DNA of 45,000 nt from Symbiodinium natans (GCA_905221605.1 CAJNDS010000001.1:1468525-1513524); one strand, 5' to 3'. Shown: positions 9,246 to 18,782, counted from the stretch's first letter. Translations and numbers: made by a program. The notes: a model not told the origin generated them from the letters alone.

Positions 9246-9723
9246 GTTTTGAGCTGGGAAGCCCTAAGCCCTAATTAAATCCTAAAATGTAAGCCCCTAA
9301 CCCGAAACCCTAAACCCTAAACCCTATTTATGAACCCGAAGTCCTAAAGAAGCACCATTATCTCGAAAAGCAAACAAGAAGCAAGGACTTTCGCCCTAAA
9401 TCCCCTCATGAAGCCTCACAAGCCCTTTCAGCCAAGCCCTTGAAGAAGCCCCCACAAGGCTGACAACACCCACAATCTCTTCGAGCCCGAAGATCCGAAA
9501 ACCCTGAATCCCCGACCCCAAGCCCTAAACCAGGAACCTCCAAAACTCAAAACTGGACGCCAAACCAGGTAAACTCAAAACAAATCTGGAGAACCTAAAC
9601 CCTGCACCCCCAAAACCCGAGCCTCGGAATCCCCCTAAACCCTAAACCCTAAACCTTACACCCTAAACCCTAAACCCCAAACCCTAAACCCTATACCCTA
9701 AACCCTAAACCCTAAACCCTCAG
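9246..9723 (+). repeat. GM3 intron
   Basis: CCCTAAA blocks around a degenerate A/C-rich stretch (9330-9620) in which decayed copies of the unit are still visible. No gene seen. Confidence 0.5.
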
Positions 9724-9778
9724 GTCCCAAGCCAAGGGCTCTGCCAGCAGCCGAGACAAGCGATGCCTGGAGTTTCAT
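9724..9778 (+). CDS. GM3 exon
   Basis: Acceptor CCTCAG, one base completing phase 2. Reads SQAKGSASSRDKRCLEFH; GT donor at 9779, phase 0. Confidence 0.5.
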
Positions 9779-10086
9779 GTCTTTGGGGTTTGGGGGGGTT
9801 TGGCGGGGGGGGGGAATTCCAGGTTCTGTTTAGGGTTCAGGGTTTAGTTAGGGTTTAGGGTTTGGGGTTTGGGGGGGGGGGGGGGGGGGGGGGAATTCAG
9901 GTTCTGTTTAGGGTTCAGGGTTTAGGGTTTCTAAGGTGACTTGGGGTGTAGGGTGTAAGGTTTTTTTTTATGTGTAAGAGTCAAGGTTGGGCTTCGGGCT
10001 TCAGGCATCACCACCTTCAAGCACTTCTGCCCCTCATCCCTCGCCCTAGATCGAGTCCTAATCCTCCTTGGCTTTTTGAACTGCAG

Positions 10087-10483
10087 GCTTTGGGCTGCGC
10101 TTGTTCGCATTGTCTTCGGTTGTGCCAAAGCCTTCGCCGTTGTGGCTGGAGCAGAGAGGCCATTCCTGGACTTTGCAGCGCGAGCATTCGCCTGCCATTT
10201 TTTGTGTGGAGTCCGGAAGTCTGCAAGACTCAGGCTTCGGTGATTCGAGCAATCCAGCAGGAACCAGTTTACTCACCACAGCATCAGCTGAAGGAAGCCT
10301 TATCGAAGTTCGGACGGAAGATGCAGATTGCGGCTCAGCTTCTTCTTGAAGGTTTCCCGTCCATTCATGACGTGCGCGGCTCCCCCTGGGTTGACCGCAA
10401 CCGCGTCAATGCTACAGCCCGGTCTACGTCCCTGATCGAGTTGCGCGAAGATGTGAAGATCCTTTACCACGAATGTTGCTCAG
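10087..10483 (+). CDS. GM3 exon: long island
   Basis: Acceptor TTGAACTGCAG|GCT preceded by a pyrimidine-rich tract; phase 0, in frame with the previous exon. First part Cys-rich (ALGCACSHCLRLCQSL), second part amphipathic (HQLKEALSKFGRKMQ, LIELREDVKILYHECC). GT donor at 10484, phase 1. The first 130 nt are open in all three frames, so the 5' limit is uncertain; the second half is strong. Confidence 0.6.
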
Positions 10484-11260
10484 GTTGAGGATTTAGGTTT
10501 TGGGGTCTGAAAGGAGGGGTGGTTTAGGGTTATAGGTTATAGGGTTTGGGGTGCAAGTTCCAGGCCTGAGGGCTCTAGGGTTGTAGGGGGGCTTTGGGCC
10601 TGCGGCTGAGGGGTTGCGTGGGCTGAGGCCGCGCGCGCGAATTCCTGGAGCTGCCAGGACGGTGGGAGGGGAAACTTTGGGGGGGGTTTGGGTTTAGGAT
10701 TTAGGGTTTAGGGTTTGAGGTTCAGGGTTAAGGGTTCAGGGTTTAGTGTTTGGTAGGGTTCGGGTTTAGGGTTCAGGGTTATTCCCGCCACCCCCCCCCC
10801 CCCCTCCCTTCAACAATCGGTCTCTGCAGGAAGTTGAGGAAGCTTCGGGGGGGGTTTAGGGTTGAGGAAGTTAAGGAAGTTCAGCATTTAGGGTTTAGGA
10901 TTTAGTTTTTAGGGTTCAGGGTTTAGGGTTTGAGGGTTTAGGGTTTAGGGTTTAGGGTTTAGGGTTCAGGGTTTAGGGTTTGAGGGTTTGGGAAGTGTAG
11001 GGCCGTTCCCTAAGCTCTATAGGACTTCTTCTAGGAGATCTCGGCATTTTCGGGTTCAGGGTTTAGGGAGCTGCAACGCCTAAACCCTATAAACCCTAGA
11101 AACCCTATAAAACGCCAGAATCTCTATAAACCCTATGAGCCCTACAAACCCTATAACACCCTGTAAAACCCGATAAACCCTATAAACCCGATAAACCCTG
11201 TAAACCCTATAAATCCTAAAACGCCCTGAACCCGAAACCGCTGCTGAAAACGACCACCAG
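10484..11260 (+). repeat. Repeat-rich stretch between GM3 and GM4
   Basis: TTTAGGG arrays, poly-C, and CCCTATAAA-type variants (11085-11220). A very good acceptor (C-rich tract, then CTCTGCAG) at 10848 leads into only about 20 coding-like bases. Confidence 0.45.
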
Positions 11261-11332
11261 GACCCCGCAAGGCCAGCGCCGCCACATCTTTCCAGGGCCC
11301 GCCACCGAACAACGGCGCCCGGGGCCTGGCAG
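11261..11332 (+). CDS. GM4 putative exon
   Basis: Acceptor CACCAG; frame PRKASAATSFQGPPPNNGAR shares the Pro/Gln/Asn bias of the exons that follow; GC donor at 11333. Another frame is also open. Confidence 0.4.
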
Positions 11333-11658
11333 GCCTTTAGGGTTTTAAGTTTAGGGTTTGAGGTTTAGAGTTTCGGGCTTGGGTTTAGGGTTTCGGGTTT
11401 AGGGTTTAGGGTTTAGGGGTTTGCGGTCTAGGGTTTGAGGGTTTAGGTTGTTGCCTACCTCAGAAATTCCTCAGCCATAGGTTGCTCCAAGTCTAAGCTG
11501 GCCCCAAACCCTAATCCCTAAACCCTAAACCCTAACTTTCCCAAACCCAAGTATACACAAGCTACCAAGTCTCATGTACCCTGGTGTTTCCAGGTCCCTA
11601 ACCTCCGCTAAAGGGTTCCGAAGAATGTGCCCTCATGTCGTCTAGGGTATATAGGGGG

Positions 11659-11781
11659 ATATGAAGCAGGGCTTATATATCTTGTACCCCCAAAAGGACA
11701 CCCCATATATACACTCACCAATATTAAAAAGGAACCCTATATACACTCACCAAAAACAAAAATATAAGCCCTGCTTCATAT
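11659..11781 (+). mobile_element. Element E with perfect 20-bp inverted repeats
   Basis: ATATGAAGCAGGGCTTATAT (11659-11678) is exactly complementary to 11762-11781. The core holds two copies of a TATATACACTCACCAA motif. Non-coding. Confidence 0.75.
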
Positions 11782-12197
11782 CAGGTGTACCCTTGTAAGG
11801 GCCCTTCCTACGGGACCCATGAGTGTTGCCACTCCCTGAATGGAGGTAAACTTATTCCTTGTGTTGGTGGGTTTAGGGTTTGGGGTTTAGGGTTTCGGGT
11901 TTAGGGTAACCCTGAACCCTGATATCTGAGCCCCATTTTGTATCCATTTTGTATTTGTTTAAGTTTTAAGAGGGAGAGGATTCCAGGGTGTAGCCTGCAC
12001 GCGCCAAAACCCTATTCCCAATGCGAACCCCAAGGCCCCTGCACCCTGAACCCTGAACCCTAAACCCTAAACCCTGAACCCTAAACCCTAAACCCTAAAC
12101 CCTAAACCCTAAACCCTAAACCCTAAACCCTAACCCTAAACCCTAAACCCCCTAAACCTCCTAAAGTCCCAAAAGGGAGTCCTAGGCTCCTGCGCAG

Positions 12198-12265
12198 CAA
12201 CAACCCAGCCGAGGTTTACCGGCCTCCTCCCGGGCAGCCACCCTTCCAGCAAGGCATGGCGTGCC
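12198..12265 (+). CDS. GM4 exon: Pro/Gln-rich
   Basis: Acceptor TGCGCAG. Reads NNPAEVYRPPPGQPPFQQGM; GT donor at 12266, phase 1. Low-complexity tail typical of RNA-binding or scaffold proteins. Confidence 0.6.
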
Positions 12266-12426
12266 GTTGAGTTTAGGGTTTAGGGTTTTGGGTTTAGGGT
12301 TTAGGGTTTTAGGGTTTTAGGGTTTTAGGGTTTTAGGGTTTTAGGGTTTTAGGGTTTCGGGTTTAGGGTTTAGGGTTTAGGGTTTAGCGTCAAGTTTAGG
12401 GTTTAGGGTTTAGGTTCGCAGGCCGC

Positions 12427-12537
12427 CTAGGGCTTATAGGGCTTGTGGTATACTTGCGTTTCGAACGTCGGGTGGATTGGGGTTCTGAAGGCCTCATAGT
12501 AGGGGTGTTGCGCAACAGTATAGGGTGCGTAGGTCGC
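12427..12537 (-). CDS. Possible minus-strand exon
   Basis: On the minus strand, after AAAG|GCG, the frame reads ATYAPYTVAQHPYYEAF to a TAG, rich in Tyr, Pro and His and unlike repeat-encoded peptides. On that strand it too is preceded by CCCTAAA. It lies inside a GM4 intron. Tentative. Confidence 0.3.
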   Translation of the reverse strand, partial: ATYAPYTVAQHPYYEAFRTPIHPTFETQVYHKPYKP

Positions 12538-12561
12538 CTTTGCATAGGGTTTAGGGTTTAG

Positions 12562-12648
12562 GGTTAGGGCTTAGGGTTTAGGGTTTAGGGTTTAGGGTTT
12601 AGGGTTTAGGGTTTAGGGTTTAGGGTTTAGGGTTTAGGGTTTAGGGTG
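12562..12648 (+). repeat. TTTAGGG array
   Basis: Around a dozen near-perfect TTTAGGG units directly before the next GM4 exon. Confidence 0.9.
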
Positions 12649-12656
12649 CTTGGCAG

Positions 12657-12764
12657 GACCTCCACCCCAAGGTCCACCTCCTCAAGGTCCGCCTCCTCAG
12701 GGCCCGCCGCCCCAGGGCATGGGACCTGGACCAGGACGCGACAGCGGAATGACTTGGCACGCCC
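12657..12764 (+). CDS. GM4 exon: PPPQG repeats
   Basis: Acceptor CTTGGCAG; phase 1 closes with the previous exon. Four PPPQG units, then MGPGPGRDSGMTWHA. GT donor at 12765, phase 1. A fragment of element B lies in the following intron (about 12791-12851). Confidence 0.65.
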
Positions 12765-12963
12765 GTCAAGCAAAGCCTACAGCTTGAAACAGTCCTTAAT
12801 AGGTATTCTAACAGGGGGTACTATGATCCCGATTAAGAATTGTTATAAGCCGTGAAGCCTTTTCCGCCCAGAATCAAGTCACTTATCGTGCCGTCTCAAG
12901 CCATTCGTAAGATTCCTCAGACCTCGCGCCCGATATGCCCAGAAGTGCCGGCACTGCGCGCAG

Positions 12964-13067
12964 GACCCCCGCCGCAAGGCTACCAGCAGGGCTACCAGGG
13001 CCCTCCCCCAGGGCCGGGAGGCCCTGGAGGGCCTCCAGGCCCTGGTATGCAGGGGCGGGCGCCTTAG
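12964..13067 (+). CDS. GM4 last exon: Gly/Pro-rich C-terminus
   Basis: Acceptor TGCGCGCAG, two bases closing phase 1. Reads PPPQGYQQGYQGPPPG and then Gly/Pro repeats to TAG at 13065-13067. A GC donor at GCGCC shortly before the stop is a possible alternative end. Confidence 0.65.
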
Positions 13068-13800
13068 AGGGGTTTAGGGTTTAGGGTTTAGGATTTAGGG
13101 TTTAGGGTCGGCAAGTCCCTAGACAATTGTTACCCTTTAAACCCTTGATGCCCTGAGGTTCGCCAAACCCTGAAACCCCTCAGCCCTTTCAATCCCTCAG
13201 GTGCTCACGCCCTAAACCCTAAACCCTAAACCCTAAACCCTAAACCCTAAACCCTAAACCCTAAACCCTAAACCCTAAACCCTAAACCCTAAACCCTAAA
13301 CCCTAAACCCTAAACCCTAAACCTTAACCCTAAACCTTAAACCCTAAGCCCTAAACGCGCTAAGGTCGCAAGCAGCCCCAGTGGGTGCAGCTCAGGCGCG
13401 GGGGAGTGACGGATCGAAGCCTAGGTTGAGGACGAAGGATGAAGGTTGAGGGTTGAGGGTTGAGGGTTTCAGGATTTCGGTGCAGACCAGCTGTTTTTTC
13501 TGGTGGAAAAGGTGTGCTTTCGGGGGAAGTGAGAGGGTGGATGAGGTTCATGATTTAAACATGTTGGGGGTGTCGGGTTCAGGGTTGAGGGTTGAGAGTG
13601 TGGGGCTTAGTTCGACCATTTGGTCTGCTCAGGACTTGAAACAGTGTTCTGAGACTTCTGCATTTTGCCCTACACCACTGCCCCCAAAGGTCGTCCCTGA
13701 ACCCAAACCCCCGAACCCCGATCCCCAAACTCACAACCCCCAAACCGAAGCTTCCAATTTCTAAGCCTCGCAAGACGGGAAAACAGCCGCAAAGTGCCAG
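13068..13800 (+). repeat. Spacer between GM4 and GM5
   Basis: Long CCCTAAA array (13208-13330) and degenerate blocks. One island at 13366-13428 (KQPQWVQLRRGG, GT donor) is a weak exon candidate. A longer open stretch (13479-13690) is of doubtful coding quality. Confidence 0.45.
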
Positions 13801-13832
13801 GACAATCCCGAAGACCTCACGCTCGGGCCCCG
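13801..13832 (+). CDS. GM5 exon 1 (first one seen)
   Basis: Acceptor AGTGCCAG; reads DNPEDLTLGP, then a GTGCG donor, phase 2. The true start of GM5 was not found. Confidence 0.45.
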
Positions 13833-14150
13833 GTGCGTTTGCCTGCTGCCTTTTGCCTTCAGGGTTTATTTAGGGTTTGGGGTGCAGGGTCAAGTTTAGG
13901 ATTTAGGGGTTAGGATTGACTAGACCTCGTTTGAGAACAGATGATATATGGTTTGTCACAATGTTCGGTTTATCCCCTAAGCCTTAAACCCTAAAGCCCT
14001 CAACCCTACCCTAACACACACCCCCCCCCCCCCCCCCCACCCCCCAACCCACCCCAAGGGGTGTTGGAGTCCAATTCTCTCGTCCTCACCTATATTGACA
14101 GGAAGTCCGAAAGTCAAAAAGCTCCCAAAATCTTTTGAGGGCCATGCCGT

Positions 14151-14298
14151 CTTGGTAGCCCAGCAGTACCATGTTCCATGTAGGTGCCTTATAAAAGTAA
14201 GCACACTCCCCCCCCCCCCCCCAACAAACAAACAAAAAAAAACGAAAACAAAAACACATATAGTACCCTTGTTATGATACGGTTCCTGAGCTACCAAG
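14151..14298 (+). mobile_element. Element D copy 1
   Basis: Left end CTTGGTAGCCCAGCAGTACC, right end TCCTGAGCTACCAAG. It lies inside a GM5 intron and holds a poly-C run but no telomere array. Related copies at 41.9 and 44.1 kb. Confidence 0.6.
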
Positions 14299-14533
14299 AA
14301 GTAAGTTTTGGGAGGATGCTTGCTCTGTGCGTACCTGGCACCAGTTGAGTGATTGCGCCCTTTGTGGAGCCCCAAGATAGAAGACCTCTAAATCCCGAAA
14401 CTCTAAACCCTAAACCCTAACCCGAAGCCCCAAACCCTAAAACCCTAAACCCTATATAAACCCCAAACCCTAAACCCTAAACCCTAAATCGGTCACTTGG
14501 GTAAGAGCAGCTGCTTTTTTTCGTGGCGCCGAG

Positions 14534-14601
14534 GCAAGATGAGATCAACGAAGACGCGCCGGCCTCAGGGCCGTCTCTTCGCCCCTCTTTAGTGCTTTAT
14601 T
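14534..14601 (+). CDS. GM5 exon
   Basis: Acceptor GCGCCGAG|G after a T-rich tract; phase 2 closes. Reads QDEINEDAPASGPSLRP. The donor T|GTTTGGGG at 14602 (phase 1) closes with the next exon; another GT lies at 14592. Confidence 0.55.
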
Positions 14602-14798
14602 GTTTGGGGTGGCAGAAGGGGGTTGACTTCTTCTTTCTTTTTTTTTGGGGGGGGAAACCCGTGATTAATTAAGGGTCCGTTTGGGTTTGAGTTAGGGTTT
14701 TTTTGTGGGTTTTTTTGGGGCTTGGCCGCCCTTCCTACTCCAGGCTTTAGGGTTTTGGGGTTTAGGGCTTCAGGCCTTAAGGGTACTTAGGGTTGCAG

Positions 14799-14870
14799 CG
14801 ACCTGGGTTGCTGAGGAGATGCCAGAGGAGTACACTCCGCCGCCGCCTCCGAAGATGACCCTGGGACCAT
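14799..14870 (+). CDS. GM5 exon
   Basis: Acceptor GGTTGCAG, phase 1 closes. Reads TWVAEEMPEEYTPPPPPKM, acidic then Pro-rich. GT donor at 14871, phase 1. Confidence 0.6.
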
Positions 14871-14885
14871 GTTGAGGTATCCATG

Positions 14886-14982
14886 TGGGGATGTTCCGCT
14901 TTATACCTAACAGCTCCTTAATAGGTATTCCCCTATTACAATCCTTAGGAAAGACTGTTAGTATAAGGGGGAACATCCCAAG
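14886..14982 (+). mobile_element. Element B copy 2
   Basis: GGGATGTTCCGCTTTATACCTAACAG...CTGTTAGTATAAGGGGGAACATCCC: long inverted repeats beginning 15 nt after the GM5 donor, so the element makes up the 5' part of this intron. Confidence 0.7.
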
Positions 14983-15173
14983 AGGCATCGATTTTCCCCT
15001 GCTCTTCATCTTTTGTGGCGTCGGACCTTGGGTATTTTTTCGAGGCGTGCAGAATCTATCTGTTCCCCTTGCGAGGGTGACGCGAATCAACCCTAAACCC
15101 GAAACCCTAAACCCTAAACCCAAACCCCAAACCCTAAACCCCAAACCCTAAACCCTAAACCCTAAAAGGAAAG

Positions 15174-15259
15174 TCACCGGCCCTGTCATGGCGGCCTTGT
15201 TTACGCCGCCCTTGGTTCTGCTCACATCCTATGGCATCTGGTACGCCTTCTTCCGCGAG
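15174..15259 (+). CDS. GM5 exon: transmembrane helix
   Basis: Acceptor GGAAAG, two bases close phase 1. Reads VMAALFTPPLVLLTSYGIW followed by YAFFRE: a hydrophobic stretch of about 20 residues with an aromatic end, very likely a membrane span. GC donor at 15260 (GAG|GC), phase 0. Confidence 0.65.
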
Positions 15260-15379
15260 GCAAGCGGGGGTTTAGAGTTTAGGGTCTTCAGCTCGGAAGT
15301 TGTTACACCGTGAGAACACAGAATAGGTAGATGTGGCTGTACAGAGCAGGAGTGTTGTTCCTCCGCGAGCCCCCTGCAG

Positions 15380-15406
15380 CAATTTCTCGACCGCTTTGTG
15401 CCCCAT
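15380..15406 (+). CDS. GM5 exon: 27-nt microexon
   Basis: Acceptor CCCCCTGCAG, phase 0; reads QFLDRFVPH; GTGCAC donor. Continues the helix that leaves the membrane segment. Confidence 0.5.
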
Positions 15407-15642
15407 GTGCACTGTGGATCCCCAAACCCTAAACCCTAAACCCTAAACCCTAAACCCTAAACCCTAAACCCTACACCCATCCGAGGAACCTGACTCCTAA
15501 AACCCCATACGCAGAGCAAACAGCTCCACCCCTCCCGAAGGCCCTACACCCTTGAACTCCTCAACCCTAAGCCTAATCCCTCAACCCTAAGCGCCTCAAT
15601 CTTCAAACCCTAAACCCTAAACCCTAAGCACCTGCGCGACAG

Positions 15643-15716
15643 GGCCCCGTCAAGACCGACCTCGGTGGGGATGAGGGGAGCGTGGTGGCTGACAGCGACT
15701 TCGAGTCAGGGTCGAG
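15643..15716 (+). CDS. GM5 exon: acidic segment
   Basis: Acceptor GCGACAG|GGC. Reads GPVKTDLGGDEGSVVADSDF, acidic and Ser-rich, probably disordered. Donor AG|GTAGGC, phase 2. Confidence 0.6.
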
Positions 15717-15825
15717 GTAGGCTTCTTCCAGGTATGGCATCTGGGGTGACAAAGACACTTAAACCCTAAACCCTAAACCCTAGCCCTAAACCCTAAACCC
15801 TAAACCCTAAACCCTACCTCGACAG

Positions 15826-15852
15826 CAACAGTCGCATTGAATCTTGCAACGG
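15826..15852 (+). CDS. GM5 exon: microexon
   Basis: Acceptor TCGACAG, phase 2 closes; NSRIESCN; strong donor GG|GTGAGG, phase 2. Confidence 0.5.
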
Positions 15853-15898
15853 GTGAGGACAAAGGCTCCACCATGATGCTGTTGCAAGCTTGAAAAGT

Positions 15899-15980
15899 GG
15901 GTTTAGGGTTTAGGGTTTAGGGTTTAGGGTTTAGGGTTTAGGGTTTAGGGTTTAGGGTTTAGGGTTTAGGGTTTAGGGTT
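15899..15980 (+). repeat. TTTAGGG array in GM5
   Basis: About 11 TTTAGGG units in the intron before the last GM5 exon. Confidence 0.9.
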
Positions 15981-16166
15981 CGTGGAAGCTTATCAAACTC
16001 AACTCCTCCGGTCCCTAAAGCCCTAAAACCCTAAAACCCTAAAACCCCAGACCCAAAGCCCTAAAGCCCCAAAACCCTTAAAGCCCTAAAGCCCTAAAGC
16101 CCTAAAACCCTAAACCCGATAACCCTAGACTCTTAAACCCTGAGGCAGAAACTGAAAAACCGCCAG

Positions 16167-16221
16167 CATGCCCCCGAAGCCGGAACCACCCAATAGAGAG
16201 GGGGAATCATGGCGAAACTAA
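16167..16221 (+). CDS. GM5 last exon
   Basis: Acceptor CCGCCAG, phase 2 closes. MPPKPEPPNREGESWRN, then TAA at 16219-16221. With it the eight GM5 exons sum to 441 nt, divisible by three: at least 146 residues, one membrane helix with a disordered acidic side. Unknown family. Confidence 0.55.
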
Positions 16222-16376
16222 GTTGTTGCAGTGATGGCCCTGAATCCCTAGACCCCCCAACCCGAAACCCCAAACCCCAAGCCCCAAACCCTAAACCCTA
16301 AACCCCAAACCCTAAACAGATCAACCCCCCGGTCCCGATGTCGGGAACGAGAGGGGGGGGGGGGGATTGGAGGCAG

Positions 16377-16464
16377 ATTATTTTCGCACTCATCTGGCAG
16401 AATGCGTTCTCAGATGGCCCTCTGCGAGAGTCCCCGCCTTTTGGAGGGGATCCTCGTCCCAAAA
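16377..16464 (+). CDS. GM6 putative exon
   Basis: Acceptor GAGGCAG after a G-rich run. Two frames are open: IIFALIWQNAFSDGPL (phase 0, GC donor) and one reading SGRMRSQMALCESPRLLEG with better third-position GC. Real exon likely, frame open. Confidence 0.45.
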
Positions 16465-16564
16465 GCCCTCAACTTAAAAAACCCTAAGCACAGCTGGACT
16501 TCTGCAACATCCCCCCAGGTTTAAACCCTAAACCCTAAACCCGAAACCCTAAACCCGAAACCAG

Positions 16565-16626
16565 CCCAACCGGGCAAGCCCCACTTTCCATTCCCTGAAA
16601 GCTCGTGCGTGGAGTCCGGCTCTAGG
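16565..16626 (+). CDS. GM6 putative exon
   Basis: Acceptor AAACCAG. QPGKPHFPFPESSCVESGS closes in phase with the first-frame reading of the previous island; GC donor at 16627. Confidence 0.4.
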
Positions 16627-16836
16627 GCCTGTGACACTTTCGGGGTTCTTAGGGTTTGGGCTTCAGGGTTCAGGGTTAACCCCAAACCCGAAACCCGGCT
16701 ACCCAAGCCCACTTGGTGCTGATGTCGGCTTCGCGTTTGGGGCTCATCGGGTTTAGGGCTTGGAGGATACTATCGGGTTTAGGGTTGGTAGGGCTGGTGT
16801 GCGACACACTTGTGCCTCGGTGGGGTATGCGTGCAG

Positions 16837-17037
16837 GCTCAAAGCGAAGGCATGAGCTGTTTGATAGCTTCATGTGGTACCCTGGTTTCCTAAATAAGGA
16901 TCGCTTTTGGGGGGGGATATCCATTTCGGGGCGGCTACACCCTCGAAGGGCCCCATAGGTTAGACGAACAAAGCTTTGACCCGAAGCCGCAAGACAAAGC
17001 GCCCATGTATACGCGTCGAGCCGGAAAGAGGAACCCA
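16837..17037 (+). CDS. GM6 exon with a one-base frameshift at a G8 run
   Basis: Acceptor GCGTGCAG. First part SKRRHELFDSFMWYPGFLNK runs into a run of eight G (16909-16916); one base fewer would let the frame continue as GGYTLEGPHRLDEQSFDPK up to a GT donor at 17038. Both halves look coding, so the extra G is probably a sequencing indel or a young mutation. Confidence 0.6.
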
Positions 17038-17113
17038 GTTGTTGGAAATCTATGTAAACATATACAAATCACCATACAAACTACCCTACTCTTACATCTT
17101 CAACCTTCAAACC

Positions 17114-17245
17114 CCAAAACCACCCCAAACCACACATAAGTCTGTAGGCTCCTGTGCCCCAAAACCACCCTAAGCCACACATAAGTCTGTAGGCTCCTGT
17201 GCCCCAAAACCACCCCAAACCACGCATAAGTCTGTATTCTCCTGC
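17114..17245 (+). repeat. 45-bp minisatellite, about 3 copies
   Basis: Unit AAAACCACCCCAAACCACAC... of 45 bp (CACATAAGTCTGTAGGCTCC in the middle), three near-identical copies directly before the GM7 start. Confidence 0.85.
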
Positions 17246-17250
17246 GCGTC

Positions 17251-17349
17251 ATGGGCTGCACGCAAGCTCACGCAGTGCCCGCGGTGGCAGCAAAGTACTG
17301 CCCGCCCTTCTCACAGCCGAAGTGGGAGACCGACAAGACATCGGATGCC
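17251..17349 (+). CDS. GM7 putative first exon, N-myristoylation-like start
   Basis: ATG GGC TGC: the protein would start MGCTQAHAVPAV. Gly2-Cys3 fits co-translational N-myristoylation plus palmitoylation, as in membrane-tethered kinases or phosphatases. High third-position GC. A GT donor at 17350 (phase 0) precedes TTTAGGG; unspliced it stops at 17388. No upstream exon is required. Confidence 0.5.
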
Positions 17350-17388
17350 GTGCAACGTGGGGGGGCACAGCCTGAGTGTGCCATTTAG

Positions 17389-17460
17389 GGTTTAGGGTTT
17401 AGGGTTTAGGGTTTAGGGTTTAGGGTTTAGGGTTTAGGGTTTAGGGTTTAGGGTTTAGGG
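17389..17460 (+). repeat. TTTAGGG array
   Basis: About ten perfect units immediately after the GM7 first exon. Confidence 0.9.
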
Positions 17461-17503
17461 CGATATAGGGTACCTCATTCCCTCATTCCCTACGAACCAA
17501 CAG

Positions 17504-17579
17504 AAAGGAGAAGCCGAAGGAAGTGCCACAATGCCATTCTCTTCGACTTACAAGCGCTTTCAAACATTCACTAGCCAAG
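17504..17579 (+). CDS. GM7 putative exon 2
   Basis: Acceptor AACCAACAG. All three frames are open. SATMPFSSTYKRFQTFTSQ closes in phase 0 with exon 1; another reads EVPQCHSLRLTSAFKHSL to an AAG|GTACCC donor. Exon likely, frame not settled. Confidence 0.45.
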
Positions 17580-18167
17580 GTACCCGCTCTGTTTGAATAG
17601 GCACCTGAGGGCTTTAGGGTTTAGGGTTAGGGTTTAGGGGTTTGGGCTTAGGAGCCCTGTATACCCGAACCTTTTGTGCCAAAAGCGATGATGAAACAAG
17701 CCCGGCACGCCAAAGCTAGGAACCTGAACGTTCAGACCCCCAGTTGAAGCATCACACTCGACCTAAGCCCTAAGTCAGGCAGACCCAGCAACCCTGCGAA
17801 ACCCTGAAGCAAAGAGCCCTGCACCCTAAACCCTAAACCCTAAACCCCAAACCCCAAAACCCTAAACCCTAAACCAGCCTAACTGGGTATCACGCGAGAC
17901 CCTGAAGCCCAAGTCCATGGACCCTTAGGTGCAACCCTGACCCCTCCCTCACCCGGAGGACCCTGAACACCAGAAAGCCCGAAGCCCGAAACCTCAAACC
18001 CTAAACCCTAAACTCCTACTAAGTGGGTTTAGGGTTTAGGGTTTGGGGTTTGGGGTTTAGGGTTTAGGGTTTAGGGTTCAGGGTTTGGGGTTTAGGGTTT
18101 AGGGTTTAGGGTTAGGGCTTAGGGTTCCTGAACCCTACACCTCGTAAACCTTAAAACCCTCTACCTT
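17580..18167 (+). repeat. Repeat stretch between GM7 and GM8
   Basis: TTTAGGG and CCCTAAA blocks with decayed C/A-rich sequence; no exon seen. Confidence 0.45.
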
Positions 18168-18228
18168 ATGGAGCGGTGGTTGAGAAGACAGGCGAAGGCG
18201 GCGGACTCGGCACTTCACTGGCACCTGG
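18168..18228 (+). CDS. GM8 candidate first exon
   Basis: ATG at 18168: MERWLRRQAKAADSALHWHL, then donor G|GT (phase 1). If the ATG is not used, the acceptor at 18189-18191 (ACAG|GCG) gives an internal exon from 18192 in the same frame. Confidence 0.5.
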
Positions 18229-18556
18229 GTCATGTCTGCAGCAAGCTTTGCACATAAGAGAGTAGTGACAGTAATGCTACTCTTTGGGGCTTAGGGCCTC
18301 AATAATGATTGACAGTTATATATGTGTGAGGGGGATTCGAAATTAGGGGCACCTTCTTGCAGGTCCTTCTTATAATGGAGCCTACTATTTGGGGTCAATT
18401 TTTCATGAAAGTACTAATAGTAGCGAAAATAAGAGTACTGTTATATTTCATTAACGAATGACGTCCTTGCTGCAAGGCAAGGGTTTACGGTTTAGGGTAA
18501 AAAACGCAAACCACTAGGTTGTAATCCTTAAAAACTGGGTCTATAGATGGGCAATT

Positions 18557-18608
18557 TGGGGGGGAGGGGGGGGGGGGGAAGGGGGGGGGGGGGGGGGGGG
18601 AAGGGGGA
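18557..18608 (+). repeat. Poly-G tract
   Basis: Nearly pure G for about 50 bp, interrupted by AA and single A; a G-quadruplex candidate and a likely sequencing trouble spot. Confidence 0.9.
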
Positions 18609-18626
18609 CGCAGGTTGTCATTCAGG

Positions 18627-18713
18627 TGTTTAGGGTTTAGGGTTAAGGGTTTAGGGTTTAGGGTTGAGGCCCTAAACCCTAAACCCTAAACCCCAAACCC
18701 TAAACCCTAAACA
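18627..18713 (+). repeat. Head-to-head TTTAGGG/CCCTAAA junction
   Basis: TTTAGGG units run directly into CCCTAAA units at about 18666, joined only by TTGAGG; it has the orientation of a telomere fusion point and lies in a GM8 intron. Confidence 0.8.
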
Positions 18714-18782
18714 TTCAGGGTTAAGCCGCCCTTCAAATGGGCGACACCCTAACCCTAACCCTAAACCCTGAAACCGACTCAG

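Noticed and set aside
13479-13690. Long open frame starting TSCFFWWKRC
   Set aside because: Becomes repeat-derived after 30 codons and does not fit a splice chain.
14101-14147. Possible GM5 exon (EVRKSKSSQNLLRAM) before element D
   Set aside because: Good acceptor and a GT donor, but GM5 closes in phase when it is skipped; could be an alternative exon.
14770-15144. 124-codon minus-strand frame
   Set aside because: Antisense to two GM5 regions and an element B copy; its ends are telomere-repeat translation.
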